Shown here in pieces: positions 7,819 through 17,212 of a DNA stretch of 64,000 bases. The first letter of the stretch is position 1. Each line of letters starts with the position of its first letter. Position numbers and translations under genes: made by a program. Source of the DNA: Lautropia mirabilis (GTDB taxonomy: Bacteria > Pseudomonadota > Gammaproteobacteria > Burkholderiales > Burkholderiaceae_E); assembly GCF_900637555.1 (NCBI RefSeq), contig NZ_LR134378.1:2490001-2554000 (forward strand), written 5' to 3'. The notes beneath the pieces are model-generated. The model was not told where the DNA came from and did not search any database. It saw nothing but the letters and a program-made list of their open reading frames with translations.

Positions 7819-8691
7819 CTATGCCTGCGGGGCCTGCGCCCCGCCTGTCGTATCCAAGGACCCCTGCGCGCGGCCGGCAGCACCCTGGGCCGCCATGGAT
7901 CCACGTCCCTGTCCGGCATGCAGGTGCTGCACCAGCTCGCGGCCCAGGGCCGAGATGGGTGCCAGCGGCGCACTGCCGTCGAGGTCAAGCTTTTCGACCA
8001 GAAGGCCCTGCTCCACCACGGCAGCCTGCCGGCACAGCGCCAGCACCACCGAGAGTTCGTGCGTGACGATGACGATGGTCACGCCCAGCCGCTGGTTGAT
8101 TTCCTTCAGCGTGGCCAGCACCGAGCGCGTGGTCTCGGTGTCCAGCGCGGACGTGGGTTCGTCACACAACAGCACGCTGGGCTCGGGCGCCAGCGCCCGC
8201 GCAATGGCCACCCGCTGCTTCTGGCCGCCAGACAGCTGGGCCGGGTAGTGATCCAGCTTGTCGACCAGGCCCACCACCTCGGCACACTCACGCACCCGCG
8301 CCGCAATGGCGGCCCGGTCATGCCGGCCGTGGATGCGCAGCGGGAAGGCGATGTTGTCGGACACCGTGGCGTTCTGCAGCAGGTTGAACTGCTGGAAGAT
8401 CATGCCGATCTTCTGGCGGGCATCGCGTAGGCCCTTCTTGTCCAGCGCCGTCAGCTCCTGGCCGGACACGAAGACCCGGCCACTGTCCGGGCGCTCCAGC
8501 AGGTTCATCAGCCGCAGCAGCGTGGACTTGCCTGCACCACTGCGCCCGATGAGCCCCAGCGCATCGCCACGCGCAACGGTCAGCGACACATCGCGCACCG
8601 CATCAAAGCGGTCACCCCCGTTCAGGGAAAAGGACTTGTTGAGCTTTTCCAGCCGGATCAGCGGTTCCTGCGAAACGGACTCCGACACCAT
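7819..8691 (-). CDS. metN: Methionine-type ABC transporter ATP-binding protein (MetN family, short)
   Basis: A 290-residue ABC ATPase. Walker A is GRSGAGKST, Q-loop QQFNLL, signature LSGGQKQRVAIARAL, Walker B SVLLCDEPTSALD and H-loop IVTHE, all intact and matching MetN. Classical MetN proteins are near 340 residues and end in a regulatory NIL/ACT-like domain that binds methionine. Here the C-terminus after about residue 235 is a short Gly/Ala/Gln-rich tail (QGRGSMAAQGAAGRAQG), so the regulatory domain appears to be missing. The ATG at 8691 was chosen from homology; the upstream in-frame extension to 8787 looks unrelated. It is the first gene of the pair with metI. Confidence 0.87.
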   Translation of the reverse strand: MVSESVSQEPLIRLEKLNKSFSLNGGDRFDAVRDVSLTVARGDALGLIGRSGAGKSTLLRLMNLLERPDSGRVFVSGQELTALDKKGLRDARQKIGMIFQQFNLLQNATVSDNIAFPLRIHGRHDRAAIAARVRECAEVVGLVDKLDHYPAQLSGGQKQRVAIARALAPEPSVLLCDEPTSALDTETTRSVLATLKEINQRLGVTIVIVTHELSVVLALCRQAAVVEQGLLVEKLDLDGSAPLAPISALGRELVQHLHAGQGRGSMAAQGAAGRAQGSLDTTGGAQAPQA

Positions 8692-8914
8692 GCACCCTCG
8701 ATTCCGGCTGGATGAGCTGCGACAGGCAGTCACCCTGGCCCATGTTCTGACGACATACGGTCCGATGCCACCGTGGCATCGGCACAACCCAAAGACGACG
8801 ATGGTACCGCAAGCTGCATCATCGGCCCGTGCAGACCCTCATGCGGGAACCCGCTCAGACAGGAAAGCTCAGGCAGAACCCGCCCGGGCCATCGGCTGAC
8901 CGGATGATGCACGC

Positions 8915-10528
8915 TCAGTCGATGCCCAGGTCGCGTATCTTGCGGGCCAGCGTGTTGCGGCCCAGCCCCAGGCGACGGGCGGCTTCACCGCGGTGCCCCC
9001 CGGTGGCCTCCAGCGCCGCTTCGATGAGCGTGCGCTCGAAACTTGCCTGCAAGGGAGTCAGCAGATCGCGGGCTTGCGGATCTTCCAGCTGCTGCCGGGC
9101 CAGCTTCACCAGCACCTCACACCAGCCTTCCGGGTCGGCACTCTGCCGATGCCCCTCCTCCTGATCCGCGGCATCCGTGGGTACGGGAGGTGTGCCCGAA
9201 GCCTGCGGGGCCGCAACGGATGCGGCCTCCGTCACCGGGCGCGTGGCAGCGGCAGCCCCTCGGGATGGCAACATCTCGGGCGGCAGGTCTGCCATCGTCA
9301 CCACATGCGCTGCCGTCATCACCGTCAGCCATTGGCAGACATTTTCCAGCTGCCGCACGTTGCCCGGCCAGTCAAAGGCGCACAGCACCCGCAGGGCATC
9401 TGCCCCCAGCTGCTTGGGCTCCACCCCCAGCGAGGCTGCGCTTTCGGCCAGAAAATGCTCAGCCAGCAGCGGAATGTCCTCCACGCGCTCGGCCAGTGGG
9501 GGCAGGCGCAGGCGGATCACGTTCAGACGATGGAAGAGGTCATCCCGAAAGAGCCCCTGGGCCACACGCGCCTCCAGGTCCTGATGCGTGGCGGCAATCA
9601 CCCGCACGCGGCTCTTCACGGGCTGGTTGCCTCCCACACGGTAGAAGTGGCCTTCGGACAGCACCCGCAGCAGCCTCGTCTGCATCTCGGCCGGCATGTC
9701 GCCGATCTCGTCCAGAAAGAGCGTCCCCCCTTCGGCCTGCTCGAAACGGCCACGCCGCAGGGTCTGTGCGCCCGTGAAGGCGCCCCGTTCGTGCCCGAAC
9801 AGTTCCGATTCCATCAGGTCACGCGGGATGGCCGCCATGTTGATCGCCACGAACGGCCGTTCAGCCCGCACGCTGTGCTGATGCAGCGCCCTCGCCACCC
9901 GTTCCTTGCCCGTCCCGGACTGGCCGGTCAGCAGCACGGTGGCATCGGATCGGGCCAGACGGCCGATGGCACGGTACACCGCCTGCATGGCCGGTGCCTG
10001 GCCCAGCAGGCCGGCATCCGACATGCGGGCTCCGGCCTGGGGGAACTGAGTCGCCTGAGCCTTCGCCCCCCGTTCAGGATCCGAATGGGCACCGGCCCCC
10101 GCGCCCCGACCCGATGGTCGTGCCGACGCGGCCCCTCGGGCGGCCTCGGCCCTGCCCTGCGCCGCCCGCTGCACCAGCGCCACGGCCTGCATCAGGTCAA
10201 AGGGCTTGGGCAGGTACTCGAAAGCACCGGCCTGGAAGGCCGAGACTGCGCTGTCCAGGTCCGAATAGGCGGTCATGATGATCACCGGCAGCGCGGGGCG
10301 TCGCTGGCGCACCTGATAGAGCAGCTCGATGCCGCTGGCTCCCGGCATGCGGATGTCCGACACCAACACGGCCGGTTCGCTCACTGCCAGCGCTGCCAGC
10401 ACCTCATCGACCTGGGCGAAGGTGCGTACCCCGAAGCCGGCCCGAACCAGCGCACGCTCCAGCACCCAGCGGATCGAGTGATCGTCATCCACCACCCAGA
10501 CCTCGCCGGCTGCCATCACCCCCGTCAT
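8915..10528 (-). CDS. ntrC: Nitrogen regulation response regulator NtrC (sigma-54 activator)
   Basis: A 537-residue enhancer-binding protein. The receiver domain carries the phospho-acceptor Asp58 in [10 protein letters not shown] and acidic pocket VVDDD at residues 12-16. The central AAA+ domain has Walker A GQSGTGKE, the sigma-54 contact loop GAFTGA, Walker [12 protein letters not shown] and the arginine finger region [12 protein letters not shown]. The Fis-type DNA-binding helix-turn-helix is at the end ([18 protein letters not shown]). Linkers on both sides of the AAA+ domain are longer and more Ala/Gly-rich than in enteric NtrC (about 470 residues). The start at 10528 is uncertain: GGAG lies only 2 nt upstream, and the ATG at 10516 is also possible. 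It lies 38 bp behind ntrB and is presumably co-transcribed. Confidence 0.92.
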   Translation of the reverse strand: MTGVMAAGEVWVVDDDHSIRWVLERALVRAGFGVRTFAQVDEVLAALAVSEPAVLVSDIRMPGASGIELLYQVRQRRPALPVIIMTAYSDLDSAVSAFQAGAFEYLPKPFDLMQAVALVQRAAQGRAEAARGAASARPSGRGAGAGAHSDPERGAKAQATQFPQAGARMSDAGLLGQAPAMQAVYRAIGRLARSDATVLLTGQSGTGKERVARALHQHSVRAERPFVAINMAAIPRDLMESELFGHERGAFTGAQTLRRGRFEQAEGGTLFLDEIGDMPAEMQTRLLRVLSEGHFYRVGGNQPVKSRVRVIAATHQDLEARVAQGLFRDDLFHRLNVIRLRLPPLAERVEDIPLLAEHFLAESAASLGVEPKQLGADALRVLCAFDWPGNVRQLENVCQWLTVMTAAHVVTMADLPPEMLPSRGAAAATRPVTEAASVAAPQASGTPPVPTDAADQEEGHRQSADPEGWCEVLVKLARQQLEDPQARDLLTPLQASFERTLIEAALEATGGHRGEAARRLGLGRNTLARKIRDLGID

Positions 10529-10566
10529 GTCTCCGCCCGTTCGGACGGTCTGCCCCCCCTGCCCGG

Positions 10567-11664
10567 CTACAGCAGCGGCAGCAGGATCCTGAAATCGGTC
10601 CATCCCGGTCGACTCTCGCATTCGATGCTTCCTCCATGGGCCTCGACGATGCCCTGCGCCACCGGCAGCCCCAGCCCGCTGCCACCCTCGCGTCCACTCA
10701 CCAGCGGCAGGAACATCCGCTCCTGCATGGTAGGCGAAACGCCCGGCCCGTCGTCGATCACGTCCAGCGCCAGGGCCAGCCGGTAGCCCACGTGGGCGAT
10801 CACCACCTGGCGCGCGACGCGCGTCCTGAGCAGAATGGTGCCGCGGCCCTGCATGGCCTGGGCAGCGTTGCGCACCAGATTCAGCAGCGCCTGCACCAGC
10901 TGCGCCCGGTCGGCCTCCAGTTCCGGCAGGCTGGCGTCATAGTCGCGTTCGATGACAAGCCCTTCCGCGTATTCGGCCTGCACCAGTCGGCGCACCTGTT
11001 CGCACACTTCGTGGATGTTGATGCGCGCCACCGCCCGCCGTCCGCTGCCCGGCGCCAGCAGGCGATCCACCAGCTGTTGCAGCCGATCCACTTCCTGAAT
11101 GATCACGCCCGTGTATTCGCGCACGGCGTCCGTCTCGGCATCGGCCTCCAGCAGCTGTGCTGCCCCGCGGATACCCCCCAGCGGATTGCGGACCTCGTGC
11201 GCCAGCTGGCGCAGCATGGCACGACTGGCGCGCGCCGACTCGTGAAGCCTCGTCTCCCGATCGATGCGTCGGCGCCGCTCGATCTCGTGCAGCTCCACGA
11301 GCAGCATGCCGTCCGTATCTTCCAGCACCACGGCCAGACAATGCAGGGTCAATGGCGCCTGGCCAGGCCGCATCAGGGTGATGTCCACGCCCTGCTGCCC
11401 CCAGCTCTGGCTGCGCAGCTGATCCAGGGGCGCATCGAGTGCCTGCAGGTCCGGCAGCAACTCGCCCGGTGTGCAGCCGCGCATGCGCCGGGGCGTCATC
11501 GCCAGCAGCTGGCAGGCCGCCAGATTGGCAAATACCACGCGGCTCCCGGCGTCCAGCACCAGCACGCCCGACCCCAGCAGGTCGAGCCCGCTCAGGTCAG
11601 GCAGAATGCGCCTGCCGCTGCCGTGACGGGGCTGATCGGAGCCTTCGTCCGCACTGTCATCCAT
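10567..11664 (-). CDS. glnL: Nitrogen regulation sensor histidine kinase NtrB
   Basis: A 365-residue soluble histidine kinase. An N-terminal PAS-like sensor domain (about residues 25-130) is followed by the H-box LAHEVRNPLGGIRGAAQLLE, where the His is the autophosphorylation site, then the N-box LLNLVRNAAQAMQGRG, the G1 box DVIDDGPGV and the G2 box GREGGSGLGLPVAQGIVEAHGG of the ATPase domain. NtrB phosphorylates or dephosphorylates NtrC under control of PII protein, so it reports nitrogen status. GGGGAGGGGACG precedes the ATG at 11664 as ribosome binding site. It lies upstream of ntrC and 115 bp downstream of the DUF4124 gene in a leftward glnA-DUF4124-ntrB-ntrC run. Confidence 0.93.
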   Translation of the reverse strand: MDDSADEGSDQPRHGSGRRILPDLSGLDLLGSGVLVLDAGSRVVFANLAACQLLAMTPRRMRGCTPGELLPDLQALDAPLDQLRSQSWGQQGVDITLMRPGQAPLTLHCLAVVLEDTDGMLLVELHEIERRRRIDRETRLHESARASRAMLRQLAHEVRNPLGGIRGAAQLLEADAETDAVREYTGVIIQEVDRLQQLVDRLLAPGSGRRAVARINIHEVCEQVRRLVQAEYAEGLVIERDYDASLPELEADRAQLVQALLNLVRNAAQAMQGRGTILLRTRVARQVVIAHVGYRLALALDVIDDGPGVSPTMQERMFLPLVSGREGGSGLGLPVAQGIVEAHGGSIECESRPGWTDFRILLPLL

Positions 11665-11779
11665 CGTCCCCTCCCCGGGGAAAGACCACCCGGGGAAACA
11701 GGGATGTCGGGGCCCATCCCGGCCACCGCCGGACGGCGGCCTTCAGGGATGATGGCCCGCAACCTTCCTGGAGAATCCC

Positions 11780-12307
11780 TCAGGGCAGCGAATCGATCTC
11801 GCGGCGGATGGAACTCACGTTCTGCGCCGCCTGCGCCACTTCATCCTTCAGGCGATCCACCCGATCCAGATACTTCTGGTAATTGCGCTCGTCACCAAGA
11901 CGCTCGGGCGAACCGTCGTTGTACTCCTGCTTCAGCGCATCCAGCCGCGACTGCTCCTTGGCCAGCTCCTTTTCCAGGATCCGGCGACGGTCGGAATCAC
12001 GTCCACGCTGCTGGCTGTCGCTGACCCGGGCCGACTTGCCACCCGAGCCTGAACCTGTCGGCAGCCTGGCGGCCGGCACGCTGTTGATCGGCGGCAGATC
12101 CAGCTGTCGGCAGCCCTTGCCCAGCGCGTTCTGGTAGAGCGGCGTGCCATCGGGCCCGTCGCAGCGGTAGACGGTGGTAGCCGATTGCGCCAGGGCCACG
12201 GGCGCCGAAGCCATGCCCGCTCCCAGCAGGGCAGCCGCCAGCAGCAGCTGTCCCTTCATCACAACCGAATGGCGCAGGCCGGCATCGTCGTGTGCTTTCA
12301 TGTTCAT
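11780..12307 (-). CDS. DUF4124 domain-containing exported protein
   Basis: A 175-residue protein with an N-terminal signal peptide (hydrophobic QLLLAAALLGAGMASAPVALA, cleavage likely before QSATTVYRC). The short DUF4124 domain follows (VYRCDGPDGTPLYQNALGKGCRQLDL, two conserved Cys). A charged alpha-helical, probably coiled-coil tail follows, about residues 100-170 (KELAKEQSRLDALKQEYND). Function is unknown for the family; it is periplasmic. The gene is commonly found between glnA and ntrBC in Burkholderiales. The start could also be the ATG at 12259, giving a shorter signal peptide; neither start has a strong ribosome binding site. Confidence 0.82.
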   Translation of the reverse strand: MNMKAHDDAGLRHSVVMKGQLLLAAALLGAGMASAPVALAQSATTVYRCDGPDGTPLYQNALGKGCRQLDLPPINSVPAARLPTGSGSGGKSARVSDSQQRGRDSDRRRILEKELAKEQSRLDALKQEYNDGSPERLGDERNYQKYLDRVDRLKDEVAQAAQNVSSIRREIDSLP

Positions 12308-12439
12308 GCAACAGTCCCCGGAAAAGGTCCAGACACTCGCAGTCTACCGGCAAAGCACACCCCTGCGGCCGTACGCATGCCACCGACACAACGCCGGCCG
12401 CACAGGCGGCATCAACCGTCTGCCGGCCGGACGTCTTGC

Positions 12440-13852
12440 TCAGCAGCTGTAGTACATGTCGAACTCGATCGGGTGCGGCACCATCCGCAGGCGCGTCACC
12501 TCCTCCATCTTCAGGGTGATGAAGGCGTCGATCATGTCGTTGTCGAACACGCCACCCCGGGTCAGGAACTCGCGGTCGCGATCCAGTGCCTCCAGCGCCT
12601 GTTCCAGCGAATGGCAGACGGTCGGGATCTTCGCGTCTTCCTCGGGCGGCAGGTCATAGAGGTTCTTCTCGGCCGGATCACCCGGGTGGATGCGGTTCTG
12701 CACACCGTCCAGGCCCGCCATCATCAGCGCGGCGAATGCCAGGTACGGGTTGGCCACCGGATCCGGGAAGCGGGCCTCGATGCGGCGCGCCTTCGGGCTG
12801 TTCACGAACGGGATGCGGATCGAGGCCGAGCGGTTGCGGGCCGAATAGGCCAGCTTGACCGGCGCCTCGTAGTGCGGCACCAGCCGCTTGTACGAGTTGG
12901 TGCTGGGGTTGGTAATGGCGTTCAGCGCGCGGGCGTGCTTGATGATGCCGCCGATGTAGAACAGCGCGAAGTCCGACAGCCCCGCGTACTTGTCGCCATT
13001 GAACAGGTTGGTGCCGTCCTTCCAGATCGACATGTGCACGTGCATGCCCGAACCGTTGTCACCCACCAGCGGCTTCGGCATGAAGGTGGCCGTCTTGCCA
13101 TAGGCGTGCGCCACGTTGTGGATCACGTACTTCATGCGCTGCAGCCAGTCGGCACGCTGCACCAGCGGTGCGAACTTGGTGCCGATCTCGCACTGGCCGG
13201 CACCTGCCACCTCGTGGTGGTGAACTTCCACGGGCACGCCCATCTGCTCCAGCAGCATGACCATTTCCGAGCGCATGTCCTGGAAGGAATCCACCGGCGG
13301 CACCGGCAGATAGCCCCCCTTCACGCCCGGGCGATGACCGCTGTTGAAGCCATTGAACTTCCTGTCGGAAGACCACGAGGCCTCTTCGGAATCGATGGCC
13401 ACCATGCTGCCCGACATGTCCTGCTTCCAGGTCACGCTGTCGAAGATGAAGAACTCGGGCTCGGGGCCAAAGTAGGCGATGTCGCCAATGCCCGACGACT
13501 GCAGATAGGCCTCGGCCCGGCGGGCGATGGAACGCGGGTCCCGGTCATAGCCCTTGCCTTCGGTCGGTTCGACCACGTCGCAGGTCAGGATCAGCGTCGG
13601 CTCCTCACGGAACGGATCCATCACGGCCGTGTCCGGATCGGGGATCAGCAGCATGTCGGAGGCCTGGACGCCGCGCCAGCCGCCCATCGACGACCCGTCG
13701 AAGGCCTGACCGTCGGTGAAGCGATCCTCATCGAAATGCGAAATGGGTACCGTGATGTGCTGTTCCTTGCCCCGAATGTCGGTGAAACGCAGATCGACGA
13801 ACTTGACTTCGTTGTCCTCGATCTTCTTCATCACTTCCTTGGCGCTTGCCAT
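12440..13852 (-). CDS. glnA: Glutamine synthetase, type I
   Basis: A 470-residue class-I-beta glutamine synthetase that makes glutamine from glutamate, ammonia and ATP. Visible signatures are the N-terminal beta-grasp domain ending in [19 protein letters not shown], the metal-binding [11 protein letters not shown], the ATP-binding [18 protein letters not shown], and the adenylylation loop NLYDLPPEE with Tyr399, so GlnE-mediated control is expected. The ATG at 13852 is preceded by GGAGAAG. A sigma-54 promoter lies about 100 bp upstream and NtrC-like sites further upstream, with ntrB and ntrC in the same direction behind it, so the gene is part of an Ntr-controlled nitrogen assimilation block. 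Confidence 0.97.
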   Translation of the reverse strand: MASAKEVMKKIEDNEVKFVDLRFTDIRGKEQHITVPISHFDEDRFTDGQAFDGSSMGGWRGVQASDMLLIPDPDTAVMDPFREEPTLILTCDVVEPTEGKGYDRDPRSIARRAEAYLQSSGIGDIAYFGPEPEFFIFDSVTWKQDMSGSMVAIDSEEASWSSDRKFNGFNSGHRPGVKGGYLPVPPVDSFQDMRSEMVMLLEQMGVPVEVHHHEVAGAGQCEIGTKFAPLVQRADWLQRMKYVIHNVAHAYGKTATFMPKPLVGDNGSGMHVHMSIWKDGTNLFNGDKYAGLSDFALFYIGGIIKHARALNAITNPSTNSYKRLVPHYEAPVKLAYSARNRSASIRIPFVNSPKARRIEARFPDPVANPYLAFAALMMAGLDGVQNRIHPGDPAEKNLYDLPPEEDAKIPTVCHSLEQALEALDRDREFLTRGGVFDNDMIDAFITLKMEEVTRLRMVPHPIEFDMYYSC

Positions 13853-13948
13853 GCTCAGCTTCTCCTGTTCGACGGTCGTACCGACCGCGGTTGCAACCGA
13901 TGACCGCCCGACGACACTGCGCCGGGCCTGCCTGTCATCTACACACTA

Positions 13949-13963
13949 GCAGAAAGCGTGCCA
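13949..13963 (-). promoter_or_regulatory. Sigma-54 promoter of glnA
   Basis: Read leftward the sequence is TGGCACGCTTTCTGC. The invariant GG (-24) and GC (-12) are exactly 10 bases apart and 14 of the 15 positions fit TGGCACG-N4-TTGC, the sigma-54 consensus. Transcription should start near 13938, leaving a leader of about 85 nt before the glnA ATG. Confidence 0.8.
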
Positions 13964-14261
13964 ACTCCGTCTTCTGCACAGAAAAAAGTTACATGTTGCC
14001 CTCCGGACGGCCTGCCGGCCCCCGAAACCGTTGCGGCAAACCTGCACATTCAGACCATGGCCTGCAACCGGGAAGCCCCGGCCTGCAGCCCATCCACAGC
14101 CATTCGGGGCCATCGTGCCCCCAACCATGTCCGGACCACACACGACCGCCCCGTCCTCCCCCACAGCCGTCCGTGAGTTTGGCCGTGCGCCTCCACCGGG
14201 CCAGCGCACGATGTGAGCCGGGCGCCGGAAGCATGAGCGGACCTGCCCTGTATCGGAGCAT

Positions 14262-14278
14262 TGCACCACACCGAGGCA
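14262..14278 (-). promoter_or_regulatory. NtrC-like enhancer site 2 (weaker)
   Basis: TGCACC-ACACC-GAGGCA keeps the left half of the NtrC dyad TGCACC-N5-GGTGCA and four of six bases in the right half. Its centre is 31 bp from the centre of the perfect site at 14293-14309, about three helical turns, the kind of spacing seen between paired NtrC sites at enteric glnA. Confidence 0.5.
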
Positions 14279-14292
14279 ATCTGCCCCCCAAA

Positions 14293-14309
14293 TGCACCAT
14301 AACGGTGCA
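14293..14309 (-). promoter_or_regulatory. NtrC enhancer site 1 (perfect dyad)
   Basis: TGCACC-ATAAC-GGTGCA is a perfect inverted repeat matching the NtrC-binding consensus. It is about 363 bp upstream of the predicted glnA transcription start. It also lies 8 bp past the hemW stop codon and, read leftward, is followed by only three T residues, so a role as a weak hemW terminator cannot be excluded. Confidence 0.6.
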
Positions 14310-14316
14310 AGGCCTT

Positions 14317-15588
14317 TCAGTCCAGCTCCGGCCGGTCCACCCAGTTGACCGTGCTCACCCGGGGCGAAGGCTCGGGCCGATGCCCCTCTCCACCTTCTTC
14401 GGGCAGGAAGATCTCCAGCAGGTCGTTCAGGAAGGCACGCCCCAGCGGGGTGGGTTGCAGCCGCGCCGGATCATCCACCATCAGCCCGCGCTCCACGGCC
14501 TGGCGCAGCTTCACCCGGATCACGGCCGGCAGCAGGCCCGTGCGCTCCTGGAACAGCGCCGTGTCCACCCCTTCAGTCAGGCGCAGGGCATTCAGCATGA
14601 ACTCGAAGGGCAGATCGGTGGGCTGCACCACCTCGTCGATCTCGCAGGCATTGCCGGCCAGCGCCGTCTCCATGTAGCGGCGCGGGTGCTTGTACTTTGC
14701 CTGCCGGACGATCCGGTCCGGAAACGACAGCTTGCCGTGGGCGCCGGCCCCGATGCCCAGGTAATCGCCAAACATCCAGTAATTGAGGTTGTGCTGGGCC
14801 TGATGGCCGGGACGCGCCCAGGCCGACACCTCGTAGTTGCGATAGCTGTCACCCAGCATCTCGCCCAGCAGATCCTGCATGGCAGCCGCCTGGTCTTCGT
14901 CCGGCACCGGGGGCGGGAAGCGCGCAAACAGCGTGTTCGGCTCCAGCGTGAGGTGGTAGCACGACAGGTGCGGCGGCGAAAAGGCCAGGGCCTGCGTCAG
15001 GTCTGCGCGCAGCTCGGGCAGCGTCTGCTCGGGCAGCGCATACATCAGGTCCAGGTTGAAGGTCTCGAACAGCTCGGCGGCTGCCTCGGCCGCAGCACAG
15101 GCCTGAGCCCGGTCATGCACGCGCCCCAGCGCCTTCAGCTTGGCGTCCGAGAAGCTCTGGATGCCCAGCGACAGGCGGTTGACGCCCGCAGCCCGGTAAT
15201 CGGCAAAGCGCGCCCGCTCGAAGGTGCCCGGGTTGGCCTCCATCGTCACCTCGGCATCGGCAATGAGGGGCAGCCGGGCCCGCAGACTGGACAACAGCCG
15301 GTCAATGGCCGCCCCCGAAAACAGGCTGGGCGTACCGCCACCAATGAACACCGTCACCACCCTGCGCCCCCAGACCAGCGGCAGGCTGGCATCCAGGTCG
15401 GCCTCCAGCGCCGTCAGATAGGCGTTCTCGTCCACCCCATCGGCCGGCAGGTTGTGCGAGTTGAAGTCGCAATACGGACACTTTCGCAGACACCACGGGA
15501 TGTGGACATACACCGAGAGCGGCGGCAGGTTGTCCAGCTGCACGCGGCGGCTGGAATGCAGGCGGATGGGCGTGGCGGAAGCAGGCAC
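14317..15588 (-). CDS. hemW: Radical SAM heme chaperone HemW (HemN-like)
   Basis: A 423-residue radical SAM protein. The CxxxCxxC iron-sulfur motif is in YVHIPWCLRKCPYCDFNSHN (about residues 28-47), followed by the SAM-binding FIGGGTPSLF and the MEANPGTFE strand, then the HemN C-terminal domain (about residues 310-400). HemW-type proteins carry heme to target proteins rather than acting as coproporphyrinogen dehydrogenase, which has an extra N-terminal region absent here. The gene lies 64 bp downstream of rdgB in the leftward rph-rdgB-hemW order common in proteobacteria. Residues 1-20 (MPASATPIRLHSSRRVQLDN) are a poorly conserved leader, so a slightly later start is possible. Confidence 0.9.
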   Translation of the reverse strand: MPASATPIRLHSSRRVQLDNLPPLSVYVHIPWCLRKCPYCDFNSHNLPADGVDENAYLTALEADLDASLPLVWGRRVVTVFIGGGTPSLFSGAAIDRLLSSLRARLPLIADAEVTMEANPGTFERARFADYRAAGVNRLSLGIQSFSDAKLKALGRVHDRAQACAAAEAAAELFETFNLDLMYALPEQTLPELRADLTQALAFSPPHLSCYHLTLEPNTLFARFPPPVPDEDQAAAMQDLLGEMLGDSYRNYEVSAWARPGHQAQHNLNYWMFGDYLGIGAGAHGKLSFPDRIVRQAKYKHPRRYMETALAGNACEIDEVVQPTDLPFEFMLNALRLTEGVDTALFQERTGLLPAVIRVKLRQAVERGLMVDDPARLQPTPLGRAFLNDLLEIFLPEEGGEGHRPEPSPRVSTVNWVDRPELD

Positions 15589-15652
15589 GGTCAGAAGGGC
15601 CGATGAAAATGGACGGATGCGGGCGTGGACAGGGATGGACGGAAGAAGCCCA

Positions 15653-16303
15653 TCAGACGCCTGCCTCGTCCAGCAGCGTATTCAGCCGCACCAGCGCACG
15701 ATGACGATGGCTGATGGCGTTCTTCTCTTCCGCCGACAGCTCTGCCGCCGAACAGGCATGACCATCGGGCTGGAAGATCGGGTCATAGCCGAAGCCCCCT
15801 TCACCCCGCGGCTGCGCCAGCAGCGTGCCCCACCACAGCCCCTCGGCAATCAGCGGACGCGGATCGTCAGCAGAGGCCACCCACACCACCACGCTGTAGA
15901 AATACGCTCGCACCGGTGCAGACACATCCTGGCAGCGTGCCAGCAGATGGCGGATGTTCTCGGCATCCAGCCGTGCCCGGCCACCTGCCTGCAAGGCCTC
16001 GCGCTCGACCGGGTCGGTGATTGCGTCCAGTGCAAAGCGCGCCGAACGCACGCCGGGCGCGCCACCCAGGGCCGGCACGCACAGGCCGGAATCGTCCGCC
16101 AGCGTGGGCAGCCCACTCAGGCGTGCACCGTGCCGGGCCTTGGCCAGCGCATTTTCCACGAAACTGGGCCACGGCTCCTCGGCATCGGGAATGCCCAGCT
16201 CGGTCTGGCTGGACAGACGCACGCCGCGCGGCGCCAGCATGGCCAGCAGCTCCTTCAGCTTGCCGGGATTGCCCGACGCCACCAGCCAATGTCCGCCCGT
16301 CAT
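15653..16303 (-). CDS. rdgB: Non-canonical purine NTP pyrophosphatase (RdgB/HAM1)
   Basis: A 216-residue Ham1-family enzyme that hydrolyses ITP, dITP and XTP to monophosphates, keeping inosine and xanthine out of nucleic acids. The N-terminal nucleotide-binding [12 protein letters not shown], the metal-binding [24 protein letters not shown] and the C-terminal [10 protein letters not shown] are all present. Its ATG overlaps the rph stop codon by 4 bp (ATGA), so the two are translationally coupled. A slightly long insert (about residues 95-125, [20 protein letters not shown]) is the only unusual stretch. Confidence 0.93.
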   Translation of the reverse strand: MTGGHWLVASGNPGKLKELLAMLAPRGVRLSSQTELGIPDAEEPWPSFVENALAKARHGARLSGLPTLADDSGLCVPALGGAPGVRSARFALDAITDPVEREALQAGGRARLDAENIRHLLARCQDVSAPVRAYFYSVVVWVASADDPRPLIAEGLWWGTLLAQPRGEGGFGYDPIFQPDGHACSAAELSAEEKNAISHRHRALVRLNTLLDEAGV

Positions 16304-17061
16304 GCCCCTTCCTCCTGCAAGGCCGCCCGCTGCAGCCGCACCAGCTCGTCGATGCCCTTGGCGGCCAGATCCAGCAGCTCGCTCGCCTGCTGACGGGAGA
16401 AAGGTGCCCCCTCGGCCGTGCCCTGGATCTCCACCAGCCCCCCGGAGGCCGTCATCACCACGTTCATGTCGGTCTCGCAGCCCGAATCTTCCTGGTAGTC
16501 CAGGTCGAGCACGCAGGCCGGAGCTGCGCCAGGCAGCGCCACGATGCCTACCGAGATGGCGGCCACCGCCTCGCGCAGCGGATCGGAGGTCAGCTTGCCG
16601 GCGGCCAGCAGGCCGTTCACCGCATCGCGCAGCGCCACCCAGGCGCCGGTAATAGCCGCCGTGCGCGTGCCTCCGTCAGCCTGCAGCACGTCGCAATCCA
16701 GGTGGATGGTGCGCTCGCCCAGCCGCTTCAGGTCCGTCACCGCCCGCAGGCTGCGGCCGATCAGCCGCTGGATCTCCTGCGTGCGCCCGGACTGCTTGCC
16801 GCGCGCCGCCTCGCGGTCGCTGCGCGTGTGGGTGGCACGCGGCAACATGCCGTATTCAGCCGTCACCCAGCCCTGTCCCTTGCCACGCAGGAAGGGCGGC
16901 ACGCTGTCGAGCACGCTGGCCGTGCACAGCACCCGGGTGTCACCGAAGCTCACCAGCACCGACCCCTCGGCGTGGCGTGTGAAACGTCGCTGAAAGCGCA
17001 CGGGCCGCAGCCCGTCCAGCGCGCGGCCGTCATGCCGCTGCGCGGAAGAAGAGTCAGTCAT
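16300..17061 (-). CDS. rph: Ribonuclease PH
   Basis: A 253-residue phosphorolytic 3'-5' exoribonuclease that trims the 3' ends of tRNA precursors. Signatures: [28 protein letters not shown] at the start, [38 protein letters not shown] and the catalytic [20 protein letters not shown], followed by [18 protein letters not shown]. The active-site Arg and Asp residues are in place and the length is close to the family norm (about 240). The ATG at 17061 was chosen over the longer in-frame extension to 17262, which reads through a non-conserved region. It is the first gene of the rph-rdgB-hemW group. Confidence 0.95.
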   Translation of the reverse strand: MTDSSSAQRHDGRALDGLRPVRFQRRFTRHAEGSVLVSFGDTRVLCTASVLDSVPPFLRGKGQGWVTAEYGMLPRATHTRSDREAARGKQSGRTQEIQRLIGRSLRAVTDLKRLGERTIHLDCDVLQADGGTRTAAITGAWVALRDAVNGLLAAGKLTSDPLREAVAAISVGIVALPGAAPACVLDLDYQEDSGCETDMNVVMTASGGLVEIQGTAEGAPFSRQQASELLDLAAKGIDELVRLQRAALQEEGA

Positions 17062-17212
17062 CGGGGACCCCCTGGAAGATCGGTCCCCGCATTCTATCGC
17101 CCCTGGAAACGCGCCCGGCAGGCTGAAACGCCCCGTGCCTGCCCCCTGGGAGCAGGCAAACGGGTCATTCCCGACGGACCCCGCGCACGGGCGCGGTCGG
17201 GAAACAGCCCTG

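Noticed and set aside
14293..14309. Perfect dyad as hemW intrinsic terminator
   Set aside because: The stem is only 6 bp and is followed by three T residues, so it is a poor terminator. The match to the NtrC consensus and a second site 31 bp away is a better reading, but this is not proven.
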